A stretch of DNA of 64,000 nucleotides from Pogona vitticeps (Eukaryota > Chordata > Lepidosauria > Squamata > Agamidae): the NCBI RefSeq assembly GCF_051106095.1, contig NC_135786.1:88324001-88388000 (forward strand), in the 5' to 3' direction. This document shows positions 1-13,200 of this stretch, piece after piece. Each line of letters begins with the position of its first letter. The stretch's first letter is position 1. A program made the translations under genes and the position numbers. The notes under the pieces were generated by a model. That model was not told where the DNA came from, made no database searches, and saw only the letters and a program-made list of their open reading frames with translations.

Positions 1-1082
1 AGACATCCTAGCTGGAAGATGCTAGGAGATAACAGTCCAAAGAGGGAGAGCATAATCACAAGCCTGAAAGTCTGTGGGAAGTTTAGTCAGCTTCACTAAA
101 CTGAAGTTTAGCCTCTCCTCAAGCAAAGAACATGACATTGGATTTTAATTATTAAAAATACATAAATATAGTTTTGTGAAAATATTCAGAGGTTTGCATT
201 TGTTTTTCCTTAAAATATCATCAATGGGATTTCAATTAATCTGGAGCCAACTGATAGTACTACTCTGCCCGATTCAAGAGGAGTGAACCAGACGGAGTAA
301 CTACAGCACATATTGAGGCCAGAAAGACCATTTCCAGCCAGTCAGAGTGAGCATCAGAGCAAGTCTTTCTCTGAACTTGTGCCACCTTCCTGTTTTGTTC
401 TTGGCTTGTACAGTAACCTTAAATCAAGACCTCAGATCCTTCTTCTCTGGCCTATGACTCTCCAGATAAGTTTGGGCTTCCTGCTCCCATCAGCCCCAGC
501 CACTAAGGCTAATGGTGAGAAACTACAGGCACAGAAATCCAAAAACACTGAGCAGGCGGCACCAGACTGAGGGAGGCTGCCTCAGAAATGTGCTCGAGAC
601 GAGCAAAGTTCCTGATTCATATCAGCAACAGAGCGGTTCCTAGGGAGTTCAAAGGCCATCTCTGGATTCAGGCAGCTATCTTTCGATGGTATCCCCATCA
701 TTCAAATCTCCAGTTTACCAATATCGGGTCTAAGACCAAATAAAAATTTGGCCAAATCAAAAGTAAGAAATGGGGTTGTTTGGAAGAGGGCATCCTAGTT
801 ATCATGGGGCATTAAGTAACCTTTTGAATTTCAGAGACATTCAGGGTGAAAGAGTGGCTTCAGATTTGTTCACCATGTGTCATCTTTCTTGATGCTCAGT
901 TTGTTTGCTTCTTTCAAACAGAGAGGCTTTCCCAAGAGTATGTGCCTAGAAATTAACACAAAATATAACCTTCAGACAACATAGCAGAGAAGGTCCTACA
1001 CAGCAAGCTGTGCTGTGATGAACAGACACACACGTGGGCCCCAGAACATGCTCCTTTACTTTTTGAAAGAAACATGGAAAGT
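1..1082 (-). other. ODF2L: ODF2L 3' UTR and downstream flank
   Basis: This stretch follows the ODF2L stop codon. No host reading frame is recognisable. The only polyadenylation-like word I see on the minus strand is ATTAAA (plus 144-149), so the 3' UTR may reach to about position 130, but this is a guess from one hexamer. Confidence 0.4.
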
Positions 1083-1211
1083 TCAGCCAAACATGGTTAC
1101 ATAAGAGGCTTTCAAAAACTTTACATAATTCTGAATACTCTGGGTCTGATTTTCTGATCTTTGAAGGTTGTGTTCCAGTTCCTTCAAAGACACTTCATGA
1201 TGTTTTTCTCT
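1083..1211 (-). CDS. ODF2L: ODF2L coding exon 19 (last, with stop)
   Basis: Residues 716-757 and a TGA stop at 1085-1083; acceptor TTTCCCCACAG. It encodes [20 protein letters not shown] and the conserved end [15 protein letters not shown]. The 3' UTR follows to lower coordinates. Confidence 0.94.
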   Translation of the reverse strand, partial: REKHHEVSLKELEHNLQRSENQTQSIQNYVKFLKASYVTMFG

Positions 1212-4200
1212 CTGTGGGGAAAAACATAAATGTTATTAATAAACGTAATATTTAATTACTGTATAAGAAACAGGTACATAAAAATATCTCTGGTCATTCA
1301 AAACTCGTACCGACTGACTGATTGACTGAGCATCTATTTGTGCCAAACAAGGAATGAAACATTTCATTGCTAGGTAAGTGAAGTAACCTAGAGCTTTAAA
1401 GGGCTTCTTTATATGTTGAGAAATAAGACAAAGATGACCATCATGAAACAATCCTACAAATATAATTAACATTTTTGTTAAAGAAGGTTCTGTGACACTA
1501 TTGTACCAGTGCAGTCTTGAAACCCCTGTACTGGATTTTTTTTTAAATGACTACACCTATAGCCAATTTAAATTACATTTTTGGTACCAAAGGTACTTGT
1601 TAAAACAGATGATTGATAGTGCTTTTACAGAATCCATTTACAACCCCAAGACCTATAAATTATTTGCACCTTTCTTAGGATTTACTTTTATGTTTATGAG
1701 AACATAATCTTTTAAAATACAGATGGTTAAAATAAATGTCAAGAAGTAGCCCAGAATTTGTATGTGCTGGGTTTATTTTTATGTGCAGTAATCACTTCTG
1801 GTTAAAAGTGATCAAGCAAATTACTTTCTTGGGGCTTGTTGTTCTTTTTATTGTGATGCCCCATGACCTTAATAAATTTAGTAGTTTTGAGCGTTGTTTG
1901 TAAGTATTTACAGTACATCTGTACTTTCAGCAACACTGCTTCACCAGGAGTGGAACAATCTGGTCTGTGTTTTACACACACACACGTTAGCTTCTGCAAA
2001 CACACACACACATATGTGTATATATGTCTGTAACTGGAGGAAACGAACAATGAGCATGTTCTGTGTTCACTCAACGCCACCATACTCATGCTTAAATAAA
2101 ATCAGGTTCATATTTATTTTAAACTGTCAAGGCCAAGGCAAATGAAAGTGGAAAATGCTTAAACCACAAACAGCCTGACCATGACAAAAGGAAGAGAAGG
2201 GAAAATGCTGCTGGAAAAAAATATATATAAGAAACACATGATTCCGATGTAATAGGCCTTCAGATGGAAACCTTAGGCATGTTAACAACTCCCAAATAAA
2301 CTAAGGATTTATGGGTCAAGGGAGCTCCTGATTAACTCAACAACAGTGGACCCCAAGATACAAAGACCCACTTGCCACCTTGCACAAATCCTGGAGCATT
2401 TTAAACCAGGAAAGGAGAGGTGGGGATTTATTTTTATTTTTTGCAAACTAGTGGTAGAACAGGGTCTAGGCATATAGAAAGCCACAACTTCAATCCCTTG
2501 CAGGCAGAACTATGTCTGAAACCTCAAAAAGCACTTCCAGTCAGTACAGACAAAACGCAACAGTGGCAGTGAAATCCTTCTACACATAGAAGTACAGGAT
2601 TGCTCCATTAAGAAGCATCTGTAAGGCTGCATGCAGCCTGCTTTGAGCTGGAGAGAAACCTGACCAAGGTTTCCGAATGAACTTTACTTCAAATACCATA
2701 GCTCAGGTCTACTGCCCTGGCAGCACCAGCATGAAGAGTAAATTCAGAATTAAACCCAAAAGTCATGTCAATTCTGTAATTGTTGATATTCCCTTGAAAT
2801 TCTATTTATTTATTTAAATAAGTGGGGGGGGCAAGCAAAATTAGGACATAAAGAGGAAGATCTGGACCCATACAATCATTAAAAGAAGAGAAAAAGAGAT
2901 AACTGCTACATGGGAGTGAAGGATTTGGGTTGGAAAGGATGATAACTCACTGCCCCACATGCAATGGGGTCCTGATATGGACTAGAGGAACCTCACACTT
3001 ATTTTGCAATAGAGAAGGGAGCTTTGTACTATGTTACATGCTATGTAATGAGTGGAATATTTGGTTCTGTTTCCAACACTTAAAGCAGACAAATTAGGAA
3101 CTAAACAGATATCTCCAGATTTACCATTAGACTCAGCCTAGGAGACTGTACGTCGAAAAATAGGGAGCAGTTCACAGGCTTCTCAAGTCACCGCTTCCTT
3201 CACCCAAACCTTGCTTCCTGCAAGCTGAAGGAACCAAATGACATGTCCACACATCCCAATGCCAACAGATCCCTGTCCAAAGTCCCAGTGATATTCTCTA
3301 CCTGGTGCTTTGGCCAGGAACCCAAGCAAGCAAGAAAGGAAGACTGTGCCTGTAGCCTGCTCTCAGTCTACGGGGAGGGGAGCATCATTGGATTCCTGTC
3401 CAGGAGAAGAAACGTGGACAGGTGCTGTTGATGGTGGCCTGGTGTTGCCAGTGGGTCAAATATGTTCACTGAGACCATCCAGAGGGCCTTTCAAAGAGTC
3501 TGCTGCGTTTCCCAAAACTAGTCTCCCTGCTCGCCCACCCACCCCTTTGTGAAAAACCATGCATATATGAGTTTAATAAGCCTCTTCAGGCACTTCCCCC
3601 TCTGCATATAAACTATGTGACAATAAGGGACAGTATTACTTTAGTTACAACTTGAAAGCAAAATGAACAGCATAAACAGAAACAAAGGGACATCACTAAA
3701 AATGAGGCTTAATTCTCCAAATACGCATTTTATTGGCTTTTAGAAACAAGAGAAAGCACAAAAACTGAGGATTAGCTGGAACATCTGGCAACCTCCTCTG
3801 AATCAGAAGACAGCTGCTAAATTTGCCTATTTTAAACACAACATGTGCTTGAATTTTGTAAATACTATGTACTAGAACTTGGGTGGGTCATGTCACGTTT
3901 GCATGTTTTTCAATCTGGTTGAAATGCAAAGAAGAGGGAAATGCAGAACATGTAAAGCTTGCTATTCTTTGTCTTTAAATTAAATATGTGCAAGGTGGCT
4001 TTCCTTAAGATCAAAATGATTTTTAAAAAACAATATTAAAATCTCTACACCAGATGTTCCGCTATCATACAGACCCAATGTTATGGAGTGAGGTCACATC
4101 TACTTACAGCATCCAGTCTTCTAGAAAGCTGTTTTTGCTCTTCTTTTTTCTTTCTTAATTCATTTTCTAGATCCAGTATTTTCATTTGAAAGGCTTGCTC

Positions 4201-7200
4201 TTTAGAAGTGATTTTTTCCATCTCTTCTGTTAACTGTAATAAAAATTCAGCCATATACCATATATCTTACAATGTGCATCTGATGTAGTGGGCTGCAGTC
4301 CATGAAATGTTATGTCAAATAAAACATATTAGCCTTTATTCTTTGCTGTTTTTATTGAAACACTTAACTTTTCAGTTTCGGGACCAGATGTTAAGGGCAG
4401 ATGGAGTGATGTTTTCACTGAAGATTAAATATACGTATTGTAAAAAATTGCAATAAAGAGTAATGGGGAACAGAAAAAGAAGAGAAAAATAACATGTTAA
4501 TCATTTTGGTTTGTTTGTTTTTATCAAGAAGAACACTGCTAGTTCACATATGTGAATGTTACGGAGTCACCATACCAGAGAAATGTATTTATCTCATGTA
4601 CAGGCCACCTTGTTCTAGATGAGGGGACTCAAGGTGGCTCGGTGTTAAAAAATAAATAAAATTAAGAACCTAATACATTACACAAAAACAAACTGTAATA
4701 TTTATTAAAATGCAGTGAATGATTAAAAAACATTTAAAACTTTAAAACAATCTTACTTAGCTAAAAACCAGCATTCTGTTATGGTTATTAAAAGACTGCC
4801 TGAGGAGGTGGTCTCTAACAGACGAAGACCTGCCTCTTCAGATGGCTTGCGTATTGGGGTGGGAGGGTGGAGGGTTTACTCCTTCAGATAGCCTGTATAG
4901 GGCTTTATAGGTAATAACCAGCAGTTTGAATTGGGCCCTGGAAACGGACTGGTAGCAAGTGCAATTGTTGTAGCAGGGGCGTAACGCAGTCATTTGGGTC
5001 TCTGGCTGCAGAGCCAGAGGTTGGGAGTTTGATTCCCCGCTGTGCCTCCCTGACAAGGGCTGGACTCGATGATCCATAGGGCCCCTTCCAGCTCTCCAAT
5101 TCGAAGATTATTATACACATTATGCACATAGTTATATGCTCCCTATAATTGGCCCCAGTCGGTAGTCTGGCAGCTGCATTTTGAACCAGCTGACATTTTT
5201 GAACCATCTTTGAAAGCAGCCCCACCCAAGGCAAGTTTCAGTAATCCAAATGGGATGCAATTAAGGCAAGTGTCACTGTAGCCAAAATGTCCCTGCCTTG
5301 GGGCTAGCAAAGAAGAGGCGCGAGAGCTCTGCCCTTCCTGTGGTAGCCTGTTAAACAACATGCTCTTCTGGGCATTGGAAGGAGGAGAGACAGGCCCTTG
5401 CCTCTCCCGTCAGTTCCCTTGCTCACTTACACGCCCATCCTTGATGCCTTCAGAATCTAAGTCAGGGATACGATGCAAAAGAAGACAAGAAAAGTCTTGC
5501 TGGATGAGAACAGAGGCCAAACTCTGTTAGTACAATAGCCAGCCAGTTGCCTATAGGAAACCCATTAGGAAAACACAAGAACTGCCCCCTCTTATTTCGT
5601 TTCCCCCCACAAATGATATACATAGACATGCTATCTTGAATAATGGAGAAGATATACATCCATCCTGACTAGTAGCCACAGATGGCCCCGACTTTCAGGG
5701 ATTTATCCAATCCTCTTTCAAAGCCATTTGAGTTGGTTTTAACTACGCAACTACATACTGTGGCAGTGAATTCCACAGTTTAACAATGAGTTGTGTGAAA
5801 AAGTATGTTATATCTGCCTCCAGTCTCAGACTATTTCTCTTCAGTGGGTAACTCCCAGATTCAAGTATTACAAGAGACAAAAAGAAAAAGCTCTTCCATA
5901 TCTGATTTCTCCACAGCAGGCAGCTATATGTTGGTGGACTACATGGCCCACCCTCCCTCACCACTCACTGGCTTAGCCAACGGGAAGTACAGTCCAAAAA
6001 GATCTGATGGGCTCTGTGTGCTCCACCTTCTGACATGATTCACATCTGTTGGCTATGTATTCGTGTTATTTTGGGCAGAACTCAAGAAAAGCAGAAGTCA
6101 CCAGCAACGTCTCCCCTCACTATGTATTTTTGCACCTCTCATTTTGGTATTGCAGAACAGTGAAGACCATGGGGTGGGATACATGCATTCAAAAATGCCT
6201 GAGAATCCAAAATCTAAAAGGTGTCAGGTTGGGGAGACAAGGTGGAGGAAAGAACCTTTGCTTCATGTGGGAGTTTTTTTGGTCTACATCGTTCCACATG
6301 TGGTTTAATTCATTTTAAACTGCCCCACTGTAAAAACAAAACACAAGACCTGTACCAGATGGGAAATGGTTTCACCCAAAAAACTGTGTTTTCAAGGGAA
6401 GCAACACCATTAATCAAAGTATGAGTCCTGCTTAAGATACAGATCAGTTCAAGGTGTTCCTTTCTGGTGCTTAATCTGATCCAGAACATGGCTCTGGAGC
6501 CAATTTTCCAAGTCACTGAGCACCTTGGAAAATGTAAAAAAAAGTCATATGAAAAGAATGCCTTTGGGCATGTATAGAGTACATTCTCTCTCCACAGTGA
6601 GTCATCAATGGCCGCGCTCCAAAGATTGAAGAAGAGAGGAAGAAAATGCATTACTGCTGCTCCACAAAGTTTTCTGCGAGAGCTAGTAGGAAACATCTCA
6701 TAGTACTAGCGTCGCAATGGAAGAGGGGTTATTACCATAAAGAAAAAAGGGTTTTCAGGGAGGAAAGTAAGATTACCTGATTAACTGTGTGCAGCCAGAG
6801 CTTCAGTTTATAAAAAGGTGGCTCTTTCCCATTCACCAGGGAAAAATAGTATCACATGGAATTTTTGAGAACCCAGTCAACTGTCTAATTTGTGAAGCCC
6901 TTTGCTTGTAAGACACGAACTTAGCAGTTGTTAAGTAATATAATTAATATATTTCAAACAGGAACTGTCTGAATGTTCAAAACTGCTTTTACCTTTTTCC
7001 TCCCATCTTCCAAAGCAGCTTCCAATTGTCTGGTTAATGCATCACTGTCTGCAAGTTTTTGTTTGAACTTGAGTTCAGTGTTCCGAAGACTCTCTTCTTG
7101 GCTTGCTAGCTGATGTTCAAGTTCTTTGTTTTGCAGTTCCACCTCTTCTAGTTTTCTTTTAAGGTAAGAAGCCATACAGAAGATTACCGCGGGGGAGGGG

Positions 7201-10200
7201 AGGGAAAGAAAAGGAAAGGGGGAAAAAAGCAATTATGAAGGACAATAAAAGGTTACACTTACCTTTTAACTTCTTCATACTTCCTCTGAATGTTTCGATT
7301 CTCCTCTTCCAAAGAAAGTTGTTCCAAGAACCCACCACTGTCCCCTACCTACAGAGGCAGTCGGTTTAAAATCTCAGACAAAATCATGTGCAGAAAATGT
7401 ACTGATTGCAAATTAAGTTCTGTGCCAGGGATGGGGAAGGTAGGGTCCTCCAAACTGGCACTGCCATTCTCCCTCACCATTGGGTATGCTGACTACAGCT
7501 AATGGAGGTTGCCAATGGATTGTTGCCCTGTCTAAGTAGGGTGAAGAAGCAGGTTATTAGAGGACCAGTTATTCACAGCTAAAGTGCAGGAAGTAATTAG
7601 CAGAAACCTACATATACTCTTAAGGGGATGTGGTGGCGCTGTGGGCTAAGCCGCAGAAGCCTGTGCTGCAGGGTCAGAAGACCAAGCAGTCGTAAGATCC
7701 AATCCACGCGACGGAGTGAGTGCCCGTCGCTTGTCCCAGCTCCCGCCAACCTAGCGGTTCGAAAGCATGTAAATGCGAGTAGATCAATAGGAACCACCTC
7801 GGTGGGAAGGTAACAGCGTTCCGTGTCTAAGTCGCACTGGCTATGTGACCACAGAAGATTGTCTTCGGACAAAACGCTGGCTCTATGGCTTGGAAATGGG
7901 GATGAACACCGCCCCCTAGAGTCGAACACGAGTGGACAAAAATTGTCAAGGGGAACCTTTACCTTTACAGATACTCTTAGGAGATATTTCATCTGCATAT
8001 ATCAGTCCCAGCTTTTATGATAAAATTCTCCTCGTCAAGGGAGTCAATCAATAACAACATTTTTTGTAACAATGTCTAAATCCCCCAAATTAAAAACAAC
8101 CCCAATAATTAAAAACACACACAGAGAGAAATGACAACAGCAATGTACTATCAAGCTGATTTTGACTTATGGTGGCCATTTCCAGGGTTTTCCAGGCATA
8201 GAGTACTCTGAAGTGCTGTGTACCTTGCTGTGTACCTTGCTCAAGGCTACACACACAGCCTGGCTTTTCTCCCAGGAGGCAACATAGTGGGAATTAAACT
8301 CCCAACCCCTGCCTTCTCAGGCAAACAGCACTGAAGAATGACACAGCAGGTAAGATGTAACCAACAGTGAAAAAACAAATCAGAGACTTGATTTAAAAAC
8401 AGCCATTGGGATAAAACAGGCTTTGGGTGTGTTTAAATGCAAGAGAAGAGGGGGCCGGAAACTCTTTTGTAAGGAAATTTCGTAATTTAGGTGTCCCCTT
8501 TCCTGTTGGCCAAGAGACAATGAAGAACAGGAGAAAACAGTTCCTGAGATATGTAGGTCTCAGTCTGTTTAGTGCAAGAAATTTGTGAGAATGATTTGTT
8601 AGCAAAGGCACTGCTACCCTGACTCCACTCACCAGTTTCAAAATTGGATGGCTGTGGCAGGAACCCTTGGCCCAAAATCAAGCACTTCTCTTTCAAAAAG
8701 AAGGTGCATGGATAGCGCAACCCTCGCTGTGAAGCTGATCAGCAGCAAAGGATTGCTAAATGGCTTGAAAACAAGGCACACTGTCTCCCACAAGTCTTGT
8801 TTTAAAGAGGATGCGCTCCAGGAGTTTGGCTGCTGCCACAAATCAGTGGTACACATCAGTAAATTTCCATGAAAAATGGCAAGGAATCTGCACCAGGCGG
8901 CAGGAAGGCTACAAAAATGTGAGTAATTTTGTGGGGTCAAAATACTGCTCACTGATGGTTACAACTTTAATGGCCAAAATCAGCTCCTTGAACCGAGGCA
9001 GGAAACAGCTCTGATGCACTAAAAGAAGCAACGGAACTTTTGTTTTTTATCCATTTCGTTGGAAAACAACACAACACAACACCCACTTGTATCTGTGCTT
9101 ATTCAAAAGCTACAAGGACAAGAGAGGTGACACGAGCGCCCTCACCTGGCGAAGCACATTTCCCTCCTTGGAAAACAAAAAACAATGAAAACAAAAACTT
9201 ACAAACAGAAATAGAAAGAAACCCTACATTTCCTGTCGTTTCTTGCACACCAGTTTAAATGCTTTATAGACAAGGATGATCCTCCAAGCACCTGAAGCTG
9301 TAGCTCCCGGAAGGTTTTTGATTGATCAAGACAGCTCTTTTGGCAGGACAGGAGGCTCTCCTGACACTTCTGCAGCTTCTCTTCAGCTTCTTTCTGCAAG
9401 TCGCGGACATGTTCCAACTCCTTCAAGCGAGCCTCTGTCTGGCTCCTCATCTGTGTCGTCACATTGGGGGGTCGGGAAAGAAAGAAGAAGCAAAATTGCA
9501 ATCATGTTCCACACCCTACCCTACCAAATTTACTCTACACACACACACACACACACACACAACACTGAATAGGTTGTGTATCCTTACCGTGTCCATCTCT
9601 AGATCCTTGGTTTCTGTGACCCTTTTGCTGTCTTGCAGGACCCTTTCATGCCTGGTTTCCAATTCTGTAGCTTCCATTTCTAATTTCCCCACCTAGAACA
9701 GGGTTATATTGAATACAGGTTTATTTTTTTAGCATTGTCCAAAGGCACTTTTTGTGCATGAGGAAAATGCTTCTACAAGCTTGACGCCAGTGTCAGGCAA
9801 CCCCTCCCCACATGCGAGAAATTCTAACATGCTGAGGCCGGAGCGGCACGCAGCTACCATGTTTCCCCCAAAATAAGACAGAGCCTTATATTAATTTTTG
9901 CTCCAAAAACACATTAGGGCTTATTTTCAGGGGATGTTTTATTTTTTTCATGTACAATAATCCACATTGATTCAAATGCAGCCGGGTCATCTTCTTCTGA
10001 TTGCTGAACAAGGGTGGAGGGTGGGATTTCACTTAACTGGGGCTTATTTTGGGGGTAGGGCTTATATTACGAGCATTCTGAAAAATCATGTTGTTGTTGT
10101 TTAGTCGTTAAGTCGTGTCTGACTCTTCTTGGCCCCATTGACCAGAGCACGCCTGGCCCTCCTGTCTTCCACTGCCTCCCGAAGTTTGGTCAAATTCATG

Positions 10201-13200
10201 TTGGTAGCTTCGATGACACTGTCCAACCATCTTGTCCTCTGTCGTCCCCTTCTCCTCTTGCCTTCACACCTTCCCAACCTCAGGGTATTTTCCAGGGAGT
10301 TCTCATGAGATGACCAAAGTATTGGAGCCTCAGCTTCAGGATCTGTCCTCCCAGTGAGCATTCAGGGTTGATTTCCTTCAGAATGGAGACTCTCAAGAGT
10401 CTCCTAGAGCACCACAATTCAAAAGCATCAATTCTTTGGTAGTCAGCCTTCTTTATGGTCCAGCTCTCACTTCCATACATCGCTACTGGAAAAACCACAG
10501 CTTTGACTATGCGGACCTTTGTCGGCAAGGTGATGTCTCTGTTTTTTAAGATGCTGTCTAGGTTTGTCATTGCTTTCCTCCCAAGGACCAGAAGTCTTAA
10601 TTTCATGGCTGCTGTCACCATCTGCAGTGATCATGGAGCCTAAGAAAGTAAAATCTGTTACTGCCTCCATATCTTCTCCTTTGATTTGCCAGGACGTGAT
10701 GGGACCAGCGGCCATGATCTTAGTTTTTTTGATGCTGAGCTTCAGGCCATTTTTGCACTCTCCTATTTCACCCTCATTAAGAGGTTCTTTAAGTCCTCCT
10801 CACTTTCTGCCATCAGAGTGGTATCATCTGCATATCGGAGGTTGTTGATATTTCTTCCAGCAATCTTAATTCCGGTTTGGGATTCCTCCAATCCAGCCTT
10901 TCACATGATGCATTCTGCATATAAGTTAAAGAAGCAGGGAGACAATATACAGCCTTGTCGTACTCCTTTCCCCATTTTGAACCAATCAGTTGTTCCATAT
11001 CCAGTTCTAACTGTTGCTTCCTGCCCCACATATAGATTTCTCAGGAGATGGATAAGATGGTCAGGCACTCCCATTTCTTTAAGAACTTGCCACAGTTTGC
11101 TGTGGTCCACACAGTCAAAGGCTTTTGCATAGTCAGTGAAGCAGAAGTAGATATTTTCTGGAACTCTCTGGCTTTCTCCATAATCCAGCGCATATTAGCA
11201 ATTTGGTCTGTAGTTTCTCCCTTTGAAATCCAGCTTGTACTTCTTTCTGGGACTTCTCGGTCCACATACTGCTGAAGCCTACCTTGTGGGATTTTGAGCA
11301 TAACCTTGCTAGCGTGTGAAATGAGTGCAATTGTACAGTTGTTGGAGCATTCTTTGGCACTGCCCTTCTTTGGGATTGGGATGTAGATTGATCTTTTCCA
11401 GTCCTCTGGCCACTGCTGAGTTTTCCAAACTTGCTAGCATATTGACTGTAGCACCTTAACAGCATTATCTTTTAAGATTTTAAATAGTTCAACTGGAATG
11501 CCATCACCTCCACTGGCCTTGTTCTTGCCATGTTTTCTAAGGCCCACTTGACTTCACTCTCCAAGATGTCTGGCTCAAGGTCAGCAACCACACTATCTGG
11601 GTTGCCCGGGACATCCAGATCTTTCTGGTATAATTCCTCTGTGTATTCTTGCCACCTCTTCTTGATGTCTTCTGCTTCTGTAAGGTCCCTACCATTTTTG
11701 TCCTTTATCATGTCCATCTTTGCACAAATGTTCCTTTAATATCTCCAATTTTCTTGAGCAGATCTCTGGTTTTTCCCTTTCTATTATTTTCCTCTGTTTC
11801 TTTGCACTGTTCATTTAAGAAGGCCCTCTTGTCTCTCCATGCTATTCTTTGGAAGTCTGCATTCAATTTTCTGCAACTTTCCCTATCTCCTTTGCATTTT
11901 GCTATTTGCTTTCTTGCATTTCCTTTTCTTTGGGATGGTTTTTGTTGCTGCCTCCTGTGCAATGTTACGAGCCTCCATCCATAGTTCTTCAGGCACTCTG
12001 TCCACCAAATCGAGTTCCTTAAATCTATTCTTCACTTCCACTGTGTATTCATAAGGGATTTGGTTTAGATTATACCTGACTTGCCCAGTGGTGTTTCCTA
12101 CTTTCTTCAGTTTAAGCTTGAGTTTTGCTATAAGAAGCTGATGATTGGAGCCACAATCAGCTCCAAGTCTTGTTTTTGTTGACTTTATAGAGCTTCTCCA
12201 AAAATCATACTAGGGCTTATTTTCAGGTTAGGAGTTATTTTTGGGGAAACAGGGTAGTAGTTCACATTCAGCACAGAAATTAACCTAAATTTGGAATTAG
12301 GCGTTTTGGATGTTTCTGGATAGACTCCAAAACATAACAAAAAAGAGCCTTGTGACTCCTAAAAAGTCACCAGATTTTATGTGGTAGGTTTTTCTGGGTT
12401 GGATCCTGCTTCATTAGACACAGAGAATTGCCTCCATTAGTAGGTTACTTTACTCATGCTGGAGTGAACGGGTGAGTAAGTGGACGACTGACTAATAAGC
12501 TGCCTGCAGAGGCAAGACTCTGCTTATCTGATTAAGTTGGCTACAGTCCACACATGCTTGTGCAAAAGTGTTTATCTTGAAGGGGCTAGAAGACTCTTTT
12601 TTCTTTCCTGCAACTGACCATCATAGCCATTCCTCTGGAAATTGGAACAGAATGGTAAGCTCTCTTGTGGATTTCTGAACCAGACTGGGGTTGCCAGATG
12701 GACAGAGAGGAAGGACACTCTCTCCCTACCAAGCACTGGGTGAGAATGGCATCCAAAGGACAGTGGTGCCTCGACTTACGATATTAGTCCGTATTGGAAT
12801 GGTGGCCGTAACTCGAAAATTTCTTAAGTCGAAGCACCGTTTCCCATAGGAATGCATTGAAAACTATTTAATCCGTTTCGGCCAAAGGAAAAAAAATCAC
12901 CAAATAAAAAGCAAAGGGCAGTGGGGACAGGAGGCAGAGGGCAAGTAAGTCAAGGCCCCACTGTAGGCTGAAGACCTCAGTGCTGCACAGGGGCACAACT
13001 TACCTCAATTCTGTATTTCTCAACCAGCTCTTCCTGCTGCTGTGCCTCTTCATGTAATGCTATAAGTTCAGCTTCTGCAGAAATAACACTCATTTCCAAA
13101 GCAGCAATGGTAGCCTAGAATTAAAATGCATCTTGAATATATACTACCAAAATAAATCAAAAAATTAATGGCACATTACATTACTTTATAAGTATGGGTT

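Noticed and set aside
6310-6696. 128-codon minus frame in ODF2L intron 17
   Set aside because: No similarity to ODF2L exons, no usable splice sites, and no domain recognised.
8150-8325. Possible decayed SINE (TGACTTATGGTGGCCATTTC...)
   Set aside because: It resembles a known lizard repeat start but the match is short, and no ends or target repeats could be set.
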